Program-made: the position numbers and the translations under genes
Part shown: positions 25,450 to 35,330 of the stretch, one piece after another
How the letters are laid out: each line of letters opens with the position of its first letter
How positions within the stretch are numbered: the stretch's first letter is position 1
The notes under the pieces: model-generated
Seen by the model: the letters and a program-made list of their open reading frames with translations, nothing else
Told to the model about the DNA's origin: nothing
Database searches by the model: none
Source of the DNA: JAJVID01 sp050247435
GTDB taxonomy: Bacteria; Acidobacteriota; Blastocatellia; RBC074
Length of the DNA stretch: 64,000 nt
Assembly (NCBI GenBank): GCA_050247435.1
Contig: JBFWUF010000031.1
Coordinates: 1-64,000, forward strand
Direction: 5' to 3'

Positions 25450-26157
25450 ATGAACGCGGCGCAATACGACCTTTGGTATGAGTCTCCGCTGGGCGCTGCT
25501 TGTCTGGCGGCAGAGATTAACCTGCTGCGCCGGGGCGCAGGAGACTTGAAGGGGAAATCTTTGCTGGATGTCGGCTGTGGCACGGGTCGCTTTTTGCTGG
25601 CGCTTGGTCAGGAAGCAGCCCGGGCAGTGGGCCTGGATCACGATGCTGCGATGCTGGACTTTGCACGGAGCCATACGCCGACGGAAATGGCGCAGCGCGT
25701 CGAGTGGATTGAAGGCGATGCCACGGCGCTTCCGTTTCCTGACGAGACATTTGATCTGGTCCTCGAAAACACGCTCCTCTGTTTCTGCGATACCCCCGCA
25801 TCAGTCATCCGCGAAATGGCGCGCGTCTGCCGTCCTGGCGGCACGATTCTCCTGGGCGAGTTGAATCCTTATTCCCCCTGGCAATGGTGGCGGCGGGTCA
25901 AAGCCGTTCTCGGCCTGGGATCATTCATCAGTGCATCGTGGCACAAACCTGATGACCTGTTCGCCCTGCTCACCGAAAGCGGCTGTCAGGCGCAGCGACT
26001 GGGCCGCGCAATTTTCTGGCCGCCTCTCAATGTTCGAGATGCGCTGCGGTGGAGTTCATTGACTGAATGGGCAGGCGCAAGGCTCTGGCCGTGGGCCGGA
26101 GCCTGGTATGCAATCGGCGGCGCGAATTCCATTCGGCATGTAACCATCAAAACGTGA
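25450..26157 (+). CDS. Class I SAM-dependent methyltransferase
   Basis: This is a 235-residue protein; the ATG at 25450 has GAGG 8 bases upstream. Motif I is DVGCGTGRFLLALG (~residue 40), the acidic loop is at GLDHD and motif IV at FDLVLENTLLCF. The substrate is unknown. Its last ~85 codons (25863 onward) are repeated almost exactly at 47805-48068. The 3' end overlaps the end of the convergent TonB receptor gene by 11 bases. Confidence 0.85.
   Translation: MNAAQYDLWYESPLGAACLAAEINLLRRGAGDLKGKSLLDVGCGTGRFLLALGQEAARAVGLDHDAAMLDFARSHTPTEMAQRVEWIEGDATALPFPDETFDLVLENTLLCFCDTPASVIREMARVCRPGGTILLGELNPYSPWQWWRRVKAVLGLGSFISASWHKPDDLFALLTESGCQAQRLGRAIFWPPLNVRDALRWSSLTEWAGARLWPWAGAWYAIGGANSIRHVTIKT
25863..26126 (+). 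repeat. Direct repeat, left copy (methyltransferase 3' segment)
   Basis: This 264-bp segment matches 47805-48068 in the same orientation without gaps, with about a dozen substitutions by my count (~95% identity). The two copies enclose the 16-gene leftward block. Here the segment is part of an intact gene. Confidence 0.9.
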
Positions 26158-28696
26158 AGCGCAGCGAACTCTGCAAACGACGCACCGGACGCGCAGCGAC
26201 CGCGTTGCCAAAGAATGGCGAACTCAGATTGCCGATATACCCGGCAAAATTTACGCGGTTGAAAACATTGAAAGCATCCGCCGCGAACGTGACGGTCGGC
26301 CCTTTTTCTTTTTTCGCTTTCGACAAATGGAAATCGCGCGACCAGCGCAGATCGAGTTGTGCGAAGCCCGGCCCTTCCAGCGTGTTTCTTCCTACATCCG
26401 CCGGACGATCCAGTGTTTGACTGTCGCGGTTGTTATCGCGTCCCGTCGTCAGCGTATACGGCGCGCCCGTGTTCAAGGCCAGATTCATGCCCAGATTGAA
26501 AAGCTTCCCGGCTTTCACCGTGCCGAGCAAATTGAAGCGATGGCGCACATCGAAATCAGCGCGTCCCCATTCGCCCGTCAAGTCAAAGCTGTTGGCCGGA
26601 AACGCATTGATGCCGTTCGTGTCATTCCACGCGCGCCCGAAAACGTATTGCACCATCCCATTGAAATAGCGCGTGACGTTGCCGCGCAAGCCCACTTCGA
26701 GCGAATGGCCGGTCATTCGTCCGGTGGATTCAATTTGTCGAATGACGGTGAAGTTCGGATCAGGCCGCGCGGCGAACAGCGGCGGGAGCGGGGCGTTCAC
26801 ATCGCGCGAGCGGAACGAATTGACGCCGCGTGTGCCGATGTAATTGAGGGTCAGCGCCAGCGTCTTTTGCAACTGCCGCTCAACGCCCACGCTGTATTGC
26901 GCGATAAACGGAATGACCGTATCCGGCGCGAGTCGCACGACGCTGTTCGGTTGCGCGGCAAGCGATGCCCCGGTTGCCAATGGATTGGGAAAGCCCGGAT
27001 TCGTGATGACGTAGCGCCGCAAGCGTGCGCCGTCAAAACGCAGCAAATCCGAAATCGGTCCCGGCCCCGTGCGGTCGTAGAAAAATCCAAAGCCCGTGCG
27101 CACGACCGTCTTGCGGGCTTTGTCCGCAGCCCACGCGATGGACAAGCGCGGGTTGAGATTGTTGCTGTCTTCGTGGAAATAATTCTGCCAGTCGTAGCGC
27201 AAGCCAATTGCCACGGACAAATCAGGCCGCACGCGAATTTCATCCTGCACGAACGCGCCGAGTACGACTTCCCAGAAAATCACTTTCGTGCGCCCTTGTT
27301 GTTGAACAAAAGCGAATGGTCGGGCTTGTTGATAATCCGCGAGCGACGAAAAGAAAAATGTGCCCAGCCTGTTCGTGCGGTCATCAATGCCGCGCCGGCT
27401 GAAGTCGGGAACCTGCACGCCTGCTTTGACCACGTGTTTGCCTGCTGAGTAGGTTAACACCTGACTCAGCGTCCAGTGTTCTTCGGTCCGCTTGAAATCA
27501 GCCTGCGCGCCGCCGCCCGTGAAGGCTTCCTGCACGACGATGCGCTGCGCCTGCCGCACGCTGTCTGTCGGCGCGAAGTATCTGCCAAGCAAGACCTGTG
27601 TTTGATTGACAAGTTTTGGCGAGATAATCCAACTGTGGCTGAAACGCGCGATGTCTTCGCGGAAGCGCGTGTTCGTTGCGACTTCCGGCAAATTGAACCC
27701 GCCCACGCCGACATTTTTGATCGTGCGATCCTGAAAGCTGTAGAACGCCGCGAAGGTGCTTTTGTCCGTGACCTGATGCGAAATACGCCCCGAAAATTCC
27801 GTATTGCGCGCCGGGTTCGGAAAGTTCTCTCGGATGTCGCCTTGTAGTCCGGTAGCAAAGACCACCGCTTGTAAATCATCTTCTTCACGGTTGGCGGTGA
27901 CGACGAAAACGGTTTTCTTGCCGTTGCCGATTGGCCCAATCAAATTGCCTTCGTAAATGCGCCGCTGTTCCGGCGGACGTGCAAGCGCGAATGGATCGCG
28001 CGCATTCAAGCGATAATCGCGGAAAAGAAAATTGAAGGTGCCGTGATATTGCGCGCCGCCGGGTTTGGTGATGATTTCGATGCGGGCGCGTCCGGGGCGG
28101 GCATAATCTGCCGAATACGGATTGTTGTTGATGCGCACTTCCTGAATGCCGGATGCGGACACGCCCGCTTTGACGGCTTCCATCCCATCTACGATCAGCG
28201 ACGCGCCGCCGGTTCCCGCCGCGCCTGCGTTGAGAAAGCCCGACATCGCGCCGATGTAATTCTGTCCCAGACTGGGTAGCGTATCGAGCAGTTGCCGATC
28301 CACGCTCGCTACATCCTGATTGCTGGCAGCTTCGGTGCTGACCTGCGCTGGGTTTTCGCTGACAGTCACTTCCTGCTGCACCTCGGCAACGGTCAGCACG
28401 ATGCGCAACGGAGCCAACGCGCGCGCTTCGATGGTGAGCGGAATGCTTTCCGCTTTGAATCCATCTTTCGTAATTAAAAGCTGGTACTCCCCCGCGCCAA
28501 CCCGGTCGAAGCGAAACTTTCCCGCGCCGTCAGTCCTGGTAGTTTGCCGTGTCCCTTGCAAAGTCACTTGTGCGCCGCTGACAACGGCATCGTTTTGATC
28601 GAGTACGACACCCGTGAGCGCGCCTGTGGACGAAGCGGTTTGGGCGTATACGCCTGCCCCGCACAACAGCAGCAATAGCACGATTCGGTAAATCAT
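26147..28696 (-). CDS. TonB-dependent receptor, Oar-like
   Basis: This is an 849-residue outer-membrane protein. It has a signal peptide (residues 1-18, ending VYAQ), a carboxypeptidase-regulatory beta-sandwich (~25-105, GALTGVVLDQNDAVVSGAQV), a plug domain (~110-240) and a long beta-barrel with a terminal aromatic residue (LRFTF). Such receptors are abundant in Acidobacteriota and import bulky ligands or act as adhesins. Its start shares one base with the stop of the efflux adaptor gene (TAATG), so it is co-translated with the RND pump, an unusual partnership. The ligand is unknown. Confidence 0.88.
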   Translation of the reverse strand: MIYRIVLLLLLCGAGVYAQTASSTGALTGVVLDQNDAVVSGAQVTLQGTRQTTRTDGAGKFRFDRVGAGEYQLLITKDGFKAESIPLTIEARALAPLRIVLTVAEVQQEVTVSENPAQVSTEAASNQDVASVDRQLLDTLPSLGQNYIGAMSGFLNAGAAGTGGASLIVDGMEAVKAGVSASGIQEVRINNNPYSADYARPGRARIEIITKPGGAQYHGTFNFLFRDYRLNARDPFALARPPEQRRIYEGNLIGPIGNGKKTVFVVTANREEDDLQAVVFATGLQGDIRENFPNPARNTEFSGRISHQVTDKSTFAAFYSFQDRTIKNVGVGGFNLPEVATNTRFREDIARFSHSWIISPKLVNQTQVLLGRYFAPTDSVRQAQRIVVQEAFTGGGAQADFKRTEEHWTLSQVLTYSAGKHVVKAGVQVPDFSRRGIDDRTNRLGTFFFSSLADYQQARPFAFVQQQGRTKVIFWEVVLGAFVQDEIRVRPDLSVAIGLRYDWQNYFHEDSNNLNPRLSIAWAADKARKTVVRTGFGFFYDRTGPGPISDLLRFDGARLRRYVITNPGFPNPLATGASLAAQPNSVVRLAPDTVIPFIAQYSVGVERQLQKTLALTLNYIGTRGVNSFRSRDVNAPLPPLFAARPDPNFTVIRQIESTGRMTGHSLEVGLRGNVTRYFNGMVQYVFGRAWNDTNGINAFPANSFDLTGEWGRADFDVRHRFNLLGTVKAGKLFNLGMNLALNTGAPYTLTTGRDNNRDSQTLDRPADVGRNTLEGPGFAQLDLRWSRDFHLSKAKKEKGPTVTFAADAFNVFNRVNFAGYIGNLSSPFFGNAVAARPVRRLQSSLRFTF

Positions 28697-29985
28697 TATT
28701 TTCCTTGCGGTTGCGGCGCGGCTTTCGTTTGCACGCGCGTTCCAGCACGCAATTCATCCGTGCCACGCAACGCGATTTGTTCTCCCTCGGCAAGATCGCC
28801 GAAGACTTCCACCAAATCTGTTCCTTGATGATTGCCCTGTTGGTTGATGGACGCGCCGCGCTTCACGTCTACCCACTCGGTCACGCCGTCTCGAATGCGG
28901 ATGACAAAGCTTTTCTCCGTGGTCGTGGCGACGGCGGAGGGCGGTACGAGCAACGAAGGACGCGGGCGCGATGACGGCCAGATGACCTGGGGATACATGC
29001 CCGGCGTGAGTTTGCGCGCGGGATTGCTCACATCCAGTTCAACCGGCAGGGTGCGCGTTTTCGCATCAATGGCGCTGCCGATGCGCGCGACCGCTCCCGT
29101 AAAGGTTTCACCTGGAAAAGCAGGAAGGGTAAAGCTGACCTTCGTTCCCGGCTTTACCGCCGCAACTTCGGCTTCCGGCACAGGCACGACCAGCCGTAAC
29201 CGTGACACCTCTTGCATCCGCAATACGGGCTGCGCAGCGGCGGCTCCGGCGGGCCCCGCCAAGCTGCCCTTGTGGGCGTTCCGTTCGGTGATGACGCCGC
29301 TGAAAGGCGCGACGATGCGCAAATAGTTTTCGGTGGTTTGCATTGATCGCGCGGCGGCACGAGCCGCAGTTTCGGTTTCGGCAATCGCCTTGACCTGCGC
29401 GAGCGCGGCTTTTTCGGTTTCTTTATATGCCTGCACGCGCGCCTGCTCCGCTTCCATCAGCCGTTGCGCATTTTCGAGTTCGTTGCCCGACACCACGCCC
29501 GGCGTCGCCGAAGCAGATCTGAGGCGGTTGTAGGTGGCGGCACTCGCTGCCAGTCGCGCTTCCGCTTCGACACGTTGGGCGATGATGGTACTCACGCGCG
29601 CTTCGGCTTCGAGCTTCTGCGCTTGCGCGCCGCCGACTTTGGCCTCGGCTTCGTTGCGTTGGGAGCCGATTTCAGGCGCGCTCAGGCGGACGAGCAATTG
29701 CCCGCTTTTCACGACCGAACCGCGATCTACGCCAATCCATTCGATGAAGCCCTGCACTTTGGGATAGAGCATCACGTCCTGATAAGGCTGCAACTCGCCC
29801 GGCAGACGAAGCCGGCGATTGAGTTCCTGCGACAGCACCGCAGTTACGGTAATTGTCGGCGTGGCCGGAGCGGGGGACGGCGCGGATTTTGTCTCGGCGT
29901 TCTTTGACGCACTTCCTCCCGAACCGCAAGCGGCATTGAGTGTGAGTGAGACAAGCAAAAGCAAAGTGAGTTGTTGACGATTCAT
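28696..29985 (-). CDS. RND efflux periplasmic adaptor lipoprotein
   Basis: This is a 429-residue protein with a lipobox at the N terminus (LNAACGSG, Cys20), so it is anchored as a lipoprotein. A biotinyl-lipoyl-like half (GFIEWIGVDRGSVVKSGQLL) flanks a long helical hairpin (~100-200, Ala/Glu/Arg-rich) and is followed by the beta-barrel and membrane-proximal domains. It bridges the RND pump (gene upstream, 19-base gap) and the TolC-like channel. The closest functional class is HlyD/AcrA; the substrate is unknown. Confidence 0.9.
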   Translation of the reverse strand: MNRQQLTLLLLVSLTLNAACGSGGSASKNAETKSAPSPAPATPTITVTAVLSQELNRRLRLPGELQPYQDVMLYPKVQGFIEWIGVDRGSVVKSGQLLVRLSAPEIGSQRNEAEAKVGGAQAQKLEAEARVSTIIAQRVEAEARLAASAATYNRLRSASATPGVVSGNELENAQRLMEAEQARVQAYKETEKAALAQVKAIAETETAARAAARSMQTTENYLRIVAPFSGVITERNAHKGSLAGPAGAAAAQPVLRMQEVSRLRLVVPVPEAEVAAVKPGTKVSFTLPAFPGETFTGAVARIGSAIDAKTRTLPVELDVSNPARKLTPGMYPQVIWPSSRPRPSLLVPPSAVATTTEKSFVIRIRDGVTEWVDVKRGASINQQGNHQGTDLVEVFGDLAEGEQIALRGTDELRAGTRVQTKAAPQPQGK

Positions 29986-30004
29986 TGGTATTTTCCTGAA
30001 AGGG

Positions 30005-33000
30005 TCAATCGGCAGTTACCAGCACTTCCGGCAGCACTTCCGGCTGGTGGTCAGCGTGATAGAGCGAAGTGGATTTGACGCGCGCCCGGCGTTGCGCGAC
30101 AGCAAAGACGAGTGGCAGCACGACCAGCACCGCGAGCGTGGACGCGACCAATCCGCCGATCACCGCGCGGCCCAGTGGAGCGGTCTGTTCGCCGCCTTCC
30201 CCCAAAGCCAGCGCCATCGGCAGCATGCCTGCAATCATGGCTAAGCTCGTCATCAGAATGGGACGCAGACGGCTGGACGCCCCGTGCAGCGCGGCTTCGA
30301 GCGCGGTCGCCCCTGCCTTGCGCGCTTGCTCGGCAAAACTCACCAGCAAAATCGCATTTGCCGATGACACGCCGATGGCCATAATGCCGCCCATAAACGA
30401 TTGCACGTTGAGCGTCGTACCCGTCAGCCAGAGCGAGAGAGCGACGCCCGCCAGCACTGCCGGAATCGCCGAGAGCGCAATCAACGCGACGCGCGGCGAT
30501 TGGAAATACCCCGCCAGCAACAGCAGGATGGCGGCGATTGCCAGCAACAAACCCGTTCCCAATCCGGTGAGCGTTTGCTGCATCGCCGGAACCTGGCCGC
30601 GCACGCTGACCGTCACGCCGCGCGGGGCTTCGCCTGCTCGTTTGATGGCTTCCTCCACGGCCCCGGCGGCGCGGCCCAGATCGCTGGCCGCAATGTTGCC
30701 GATGATCGTAATCATTCGTTGCTGGTTGTAGCGGTCAACTTCGCCGGGCATCGTTCCGTAGCTGAGTTGCGCGACATCGCCCGCCAGCGGCGCGGTCTTG
30801 CTGTTCACGCTATTGCCGACAGGTAACGTTTGCACGTCTTCAATGGATTTGACGCGCGCCTGTGGAATTTCGACTTGCACCTGATAGGCTGTGCCGCTCG
30901 CCGGATCGCGCCAATAGGTTGGTTGTGTGAAACGAGACGATGATGTCGCCGCCACCAACGAACGTCCGACCTGTTCGACGGTCAGCCCTAGTTGCCCGGC
31001 GCGCTCGCGGTCAATGTTGATGTTGACGGTCGGGTAATCGAGCGGCTGCCCGAATTGCAGGTCGCGCAGGGAAGAAACTTTCTTCATCTCGGTCAGCACC
31101 TTCTCGGCGAAGGCGCGGTTGGCGGACATGTTCGGCCCGTTCATCGCCACTTCAATCGGCGTCGGCGCACCGAAATTCATGATCTGCGTCACGATGTCGC
31201 CCGCCTCAAACGAAAAACTTACGCCGGGCAGCAGCTTCGGCAACTTGTCGCGCAATCGCTCGCGGAACTCTGCGAGCCGGATGCCGGAGCCTTTGCGCAA
31301 CGCAATATTCAGAACAGCTTCGTGCGGGCCGCTGGTGAACAGATGGATGGTGTTGATGGGATAACTCGGCGGCTGCGTGCCGACAAAGCCGAGCGTGCTT
31401 TCGACATTGCCCGCCCCCGCTTCTTCACGAATTGCTTTGAGCGCGGTGAGCGCCATCACTTCGGTGCGCTCGACACGAGTGCCGGTGGGCGCGCGCAGCC
31501 GCAATTGCACCATGCCGGAATCCACAGACGGGAAGATGTCGAGTCCCAATCCGCGACCAATGAAAAAGATGCTGGCGACAGTAATCAGCGCATAGCAAGC
31601 CAGCAGCGGCCAGCGCAAGTTCATCAGTCGCGTCATCATTGCGGCATAGCGTTGTTGCAAACGATGAAAGAAAGATTCTTCCTCTTCCTTGTGCGCCTGT
31701 TCGCGCAACAGCCAGGCGGAAAGCACCGGCACGAGCGTGTTGGAAAGCAGGTAAGAGGCAAACATCGCCAGCCCCACGGCCAGCGACAGCGGAACAAACA
31801 ACGCGCGCGAAACGCCGGTCATCAGGAAGGACGGAACGAAGACCGCCAGAATAGCGAGCATCGCCAGCAAACGCGGCGTGATCGTTTCGCGCGTGGCTTC
31901 AAAGACGGCCTTCATCTTCGGCTCGCCCCGCGCGAGGTGTACGTGGATGTTTTCAATCGCCACCGTCGCTTCATCCACCAGAATGCCGATGGCGAGCGCG
32001 AGGCCGCCCAGCGTCATGATGTTGATGGTCTGCCCGGTCAGCCATAACCCGATGAGCGCCGTGAGCAGCGCAAAGGGAATCGTCAGCACTACGATCAACG
32101 CGCTGCGCACATCACGCAAAAACAGCAACACCATCAACCCGGTGAGAATTGCACCGAGCACTCCTTCCAGCGCCAGCCCGCGCACGGCATTGCGGACGTA
32201 TGCGGACTGGTCAAGCTCAAAACTGACTTTGATGTCTTCAGGAATCAGCGCCTGCATGCGCGGCAGTTCGGATTTGACACGATTCACCACGTCCACTGTC
32301 GAGGCGTCCGAGCGTTTGGTGACGGGAATGTAAACGGTGCGCTTTTCATTGAAGAGGCCATAACCCGTCAGAATGTCCGCACCGTTTTCGACATTGCCGA
32401 TGTCACGCACAAACACTGTTGGCCCGCTGCCCGTGCGAATGGGCAAGGAAGCCAGCTCCTGAATGTTCGAGACGACGGAGTTAATCGGCGCGAGGCGGTT
32501 GAGATCGTCCGTGCGAATGTTGCCGGCAGGCAGAATCGTATTTCCTGCGGCAACGGCTTTGATGACTTCTTCGGGCGACATCTGGTATTCGCGCAGCTTG
32601 TCCGGGTCAACTCGGACGATGATGGTGCGTTGATTGCCGCCAAACGGCGGCGGCGCGCTGACGCCCGGCAACGTTGAGAAATAAGGCCGCACGCGAAAAA
32701 GCGCGAGGTCTTGAATCTCTCCCAGATTGCGCGTTTCGCTCGAAAAAACCAGTTGCCCAACAGGGACGCTACCTGCGTCGTAGCGCACGACGAACGGCGC
32801 AACCGTGCCGGGCGGCATGAACGCCCGTGACCGCTCAACGTAAGAAACGACCTGCGCCAGCGCCTGACTCATATCCGTGCCCGGATGAAAGAAGAGCTTG
32901 ACCAGTCCGACGTTCTGAATGGATTTCGACTCGACGTGTTCAATGCCGGTGACATAGAGAAAGTGGTATTCGTAATACGACACCAGATAACTTTCCATCT

Positions 33001-33172
33001 GCGACGGATCCATGCCGCCATAAGGCTGTGCGACGTAAATCACCGGCAGATTGAGATTAGGAAAAATATCCACCGACATCCGCGACAGCGCCAGCCCGGA
33101 AGCGAGCGCGATGCCCAGCACGGCAACGATGATGGTGATCGGGCGACGGAGCGCACTGATGATGAGATTCAT
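30005..33172 (-). CDS. RND efflux transporter, inner-membrane pump
   Basis: This is a 1055-residue protein, the usual size. It has twelve membrane segments in two sets of six with large periplasmic loops after TM1 (residues ~32-330) and TM7. Motifs include the N-terminal RPITIIVAVLGIALASGLAL, GGLALAIGILVDEATVAIEN in TM4 (which contains an acidic residue expected for proton relay) and FMGGIMAIGVSSANAILLVS in TM10. It resembles the AcrB/MdtB multidrug branch more than the heavy-metal CzcA branch, judged by eye. It works with the adaptor and TolC-like proteins encoded on either side. Confidence 0.9.
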   Translation of the reverse strand: MNLIISALRRPITIIVAVLGIALASGLALSRMSVDIFPNLNLPVIYVAQPYGGMDPSQMESYLVSYYEYHFLYVTGIEHVESKSIQNVGLVKLFFHPGTDMSQALAQVVSYVERSRAFMPPGTVAPFVVRYDAGSVPVGQLVFSSETRNLGEIQDLALFRVRPYFSTLPGVSAPPPFGGNQRTIIVRVDPDKLREYQMSPEEVIKAVAAGNTILPAGNIRTDDLNRLAPINSVVSNIQELASLPIRTGSGPTVFVRDIGNVENGADILTGYGLFNEKRTVYIPVTKRSDASTVDVVNRVKSELPRMQALIPEDIKVSFELDQSAYVRNAVRGLALEGVLGAILTGLMVLLFLRDVRSALIVVLTIPFALLTALIGLWLTGQTINIMTLGGLALAIGILVDEATVAIENIHVHLARGEPKMKAVFEATRETITPRLLAMLAILAVFVPSFLMTGVSRALFVPLSLAVGLAMFASYLLSNTLVPVLSAWLLREQAHKEEEESFFHRLQQRYAAMMTRLMNLRWPLLACYALITVASIFFIGRGLGLDIFPSVDSGMVQLRLRAPTGTRVERTEVMALTALKAIREEAGAGNVESTLGFVGTQPPSYPINTIHLFTSGPHEAVLNIALRKGSGIRLAEFRERLRDKLPKLLPGVSFSFEAGDIVTQIMNFGAPTPIEVAMNGPNMSANRAFAEKVLTEMKKVSSLRDLQFGQPLDYPTVNINIDRERAGQLGLTVEQVGRSLVAATSSSRFTQPTYWRDPASGTAYQVQVEIPQARVKSIEDVQTLPVGNSVNSKTAPLAGDVAQLSYGTMPGEVDRYNQQRMITIIGNIAASDLGRAAGAVEEAIKRAGEAPRGVTVSVRGQVPAMQQTLTGLGTGLLLAIAAILLLLAGYFQSPRVALIALSAIPAVLAGVALSLWLTGTTLNVQSFMGGIMAIGVSSANAILLVSFAEQARKAGATALEAALHGASSRLRPILMTSLAMIAGMLPMALALGEGGEQTAPLGRAVIGGLVASTLAVLVVLPLVFAVAQRRARVKSTSLYHADHQPEVLPEVLVTAD

Positions 33173-33216
33173 AACGTTACTCTCTTTTCTCTGCCCGGCA
33201 GAGTTGAAATAAAAAA

Positions 33217-34620
33217 CTAGCGCCGCGCCTTCCGCAGCAGATCAAGCAATGGGGCGAGGTCGCCTTTCGCTTTCGCTTCGGCCAACTGCGCGCGCCAGAG
33301 ACTGAGCCGTGCCAGCGCGTTTTCGACTTCCGCCTGTGCCAGGAGTCGTTGTGCTTCGGCAACTTCGGTCACGGTGCTAAGTTCGGCTTCATACCGTCTT
33401 CGCACGCGCAATTCGGTTTCCTGCGCCGCTTGAAGCTGACGCGGCGTGTTGTCGGCCAGTTCGCGCGCGGAAGCGATCAGGGCTTGTGCGCCCGCCTGTT
33501 CCGCTTTCAGTTTTTGCAACGCCAGGTCAGACCGCGCCTGCTCCGCGTTCAGGTAGTCCACTTCCTGACGACGACGGGTGCGCAGATTGAAAATGTCCGT
33601 CGGCGCAAAGCTAATGGTTAGGCCGGTCGCCCAGTTCGGCGTATCGGGAAACAAGCCGCGACTATTCAGCAAGCGTCCATCCACGCGCGCGCCGCTGCCG
33701 CGTCCGAACACAGAGGTCTGCCATTGAAAACGCGGAAAGAAAGAACGATCCAGCACCTGCTGCCGCGACTGAATGGTATTGAGCGCCGCTTTCTGCGCCA
33801 GCATCAGCGGGTGCAGCGAAAAATCAGTGGCAGTCGGTGTGGGCGGTGCGGGAGGAGGTTCAAGCAACGGCGCGTCGTCAATGGTAACAGCTTGTCCGGC
33901 TTGGCCAATGGCTTCTGCCAGCGCCACGCGCGTCAGGGCGGCATTTTGTTTGGCCTGAATCCAGACGCTGCGTGCCGCTGCCAATTCCGCATCGGTACGC
34001 GAAGCATCCGCGCCCGGACGCAATTGGTTGTCCACCAGGACGTGAACGGCTTTGGAGAAGGTTTCCATGCGCTCGACATTGGCCTGTGCCGCACGCACGG
34101 CTTGCTCCGCCGCAACGACGCGCAAAAAGGCTTCGGCGGCGGCTGAGGCGACGTCCAACTGCGTCACCGCGATTCTCGCCTCGGCTTCCCGCGTCGCGCT
34201 TTTGGCGGCCTCTACATTGGCTTTGCGCAACCCGAAATCGAAGACTTCCCACGACAACAGCACACCGCCGCCGCTGCCCCACGCGCTTTCGGTAAACGAG
34301 GAATTCGCCAACAGCGGGCCGGAAATCGGCGGGATGCTGGGTTGTGGAAAGAATTGCCCGAAAACGTTGTTGCGCGTGCCGCGCGTCTGCTGCCAATCCA
34401 TTTCCACGCGCGGCAAATAAGCATTGCGCGCCAACTCCGTATTCCCGCTGACAGCAGCAGCCTGCGCTTGCGCCGCACGGATCGCCGGATAATGTTGCAG
34501 CGCCAGTTCGACTGCATTCTCAAGTCGGAGCGGTGGAGCATTGTCTTGCGTAGCAACCGCCAACGGCAGCGCCAGCAAACAAAGGCATAACTGAATCAGA
34601 TGGTTTTTGATGTTCGTCAA
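33217..34620 (-). CDS. TolC-like outer-membrane efflux channel
   Basis: This is a 467-residue protein starting at TTG 34620, which has AAGGAG 9 bases upstream; a TTG further out overlaps the stop of the ABC ATPase gene. It has a signal peptide (NHLIQLCLCLLALPLAVATQ) and two OEP repeats of long helices (LENAVELALQHYPAIRAAQA and the second half at ~240-450). It forms the outer duct for the RND pump encoded 44 bases downstream. Confidence 0.88.
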   Translation of the reverse strand: MTNIKNHLIQLCLCLLALPLAVATQDNAPPLRLENAVELALQHYPAIRAAQAQAAAVSGNTELARNAYLPRVEMDWQQTRGTRNNVFGQFFPQPSIPPISGPLLANSSFTESAWGSGGGVLLSWEVFDFGLRKANVEAAKSATREAEARIAVTQLDVASAAAEAFLRVVAAEQAVRAAQANVERMETFSKAVHVLVDNQLRPGADASRTDAELAAARSVWIQAKQNAALTRVALAEAIGQAGQAVTIDDAPLLEPPPAPPTPTATDFSLHPLMLAQKAALNTIQSRQQVLDRSFFPRFQWQTSVFGRGSGARVDGRLLNSRGLFPDTPNWATGLTISFAPTDIFNLRTRRRQEVDYLNAEQARSDLALQKLKAEQAGAQALIASARELADNTPRQLQAAQETELRVRRRYEAELSTVTEVAEAQRLLAQAEVENALARLSLWRAQLAEAKAKGDLAPLLDLLRKARR

Positions 34621-34643
34621 ATGAATGATCTCCTTCCCATAGC

Positions 34644-35330
34644 TCAATGGCTCGTGATGCGACCCGCTTCCATTAGCATGATGCGCGGCGTCAGTCTTTC
34701 CGCCTCCGCGCGGTCGTGGGTGATGTAAACCGTCGTCAGTTGCAACCGCTGTTGCAACGCTTGCAATTCGCCCAACAACTCCGCTTTCAGATGTGCGTCG
34801 AGGTGCGCCATCGGTTCATCAAGCAATAACAAGCGCGGATGGCCGACCAGCGCGCGCGCCAGCGCCACCCGCTGCTGTTCTCCGCCTGAAAGTTGCGCCG
34901 GAGAGCGGTGAATAAAGGCTTCGGCGCGCACCATACGCAGCGTCTCGGTAATGCGTGCTTTCCGCTCGCGCTTCGGCATGTGGCCTGAAGCAAGTACGAA
35001 ATCCAGATTGCCTTCAACTGTCAAATGCGGCCACAGCGCCAAATCCTGAAACACAAACCCGATGCCGCGCTGATGTGGCGGCACGATGTTTTGCTGCGCA
35101 GCGGCAACGCGCTCGCCGCCGAGCCGGATTTCACCGGCATCCGGCGTTTCCAGTCCGGCGATCAACCGCAGCGTAGTCGTCTTGCCGCAACCGCTCGCGC
35201 CCAACAGTGCGATGATTTCTCCGGCGGCGACCGTCAGCGAAACATTCTCGACGGCGGCGCGGCCCGCGAAGCGTTTCGTAACGGCGGCAAGCTCAAGCAA
35301 GCCATTACGCATGGGATTCACGGCGTTCAT
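34644..35330 (-). CDS. ABC transporter ATPase (iron-type importer)
   Basis: This is a 228-residue protein with Walker A GASGCGKTT, signature LSGGEQQRVALARAL, Walker B LLLLDEPMAHLD and an H-loop (YITHDRAEAE). It is shorter than FbpC/PotA-type ATPases because the C-terminal regulatory domain is missing. Its start overlaps the permease stop (ATGA-type), so it is the energy subunit of that permease. Confidence 0.9.
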   Translation of the reverse strand: MNAVNPMRNGLLELAAVTKRFAGRAAVENVSLTVAAGEIIALLGASGCGKTTTLRLIAGLETPDAGEIRLGGERVAAAQQNIVPPHQRGIGFVFQDLALWPHLTVEGNLDFVLASGHMPKRERKARITETLRMVRAEAFIHRSPAQLSGGEQQRVALARALVGHPRLLLLDEPMAHLDAHLKAELLGELQALQQRLQLTTVYITHDRAEAERLTPRIMLMEAGRITSH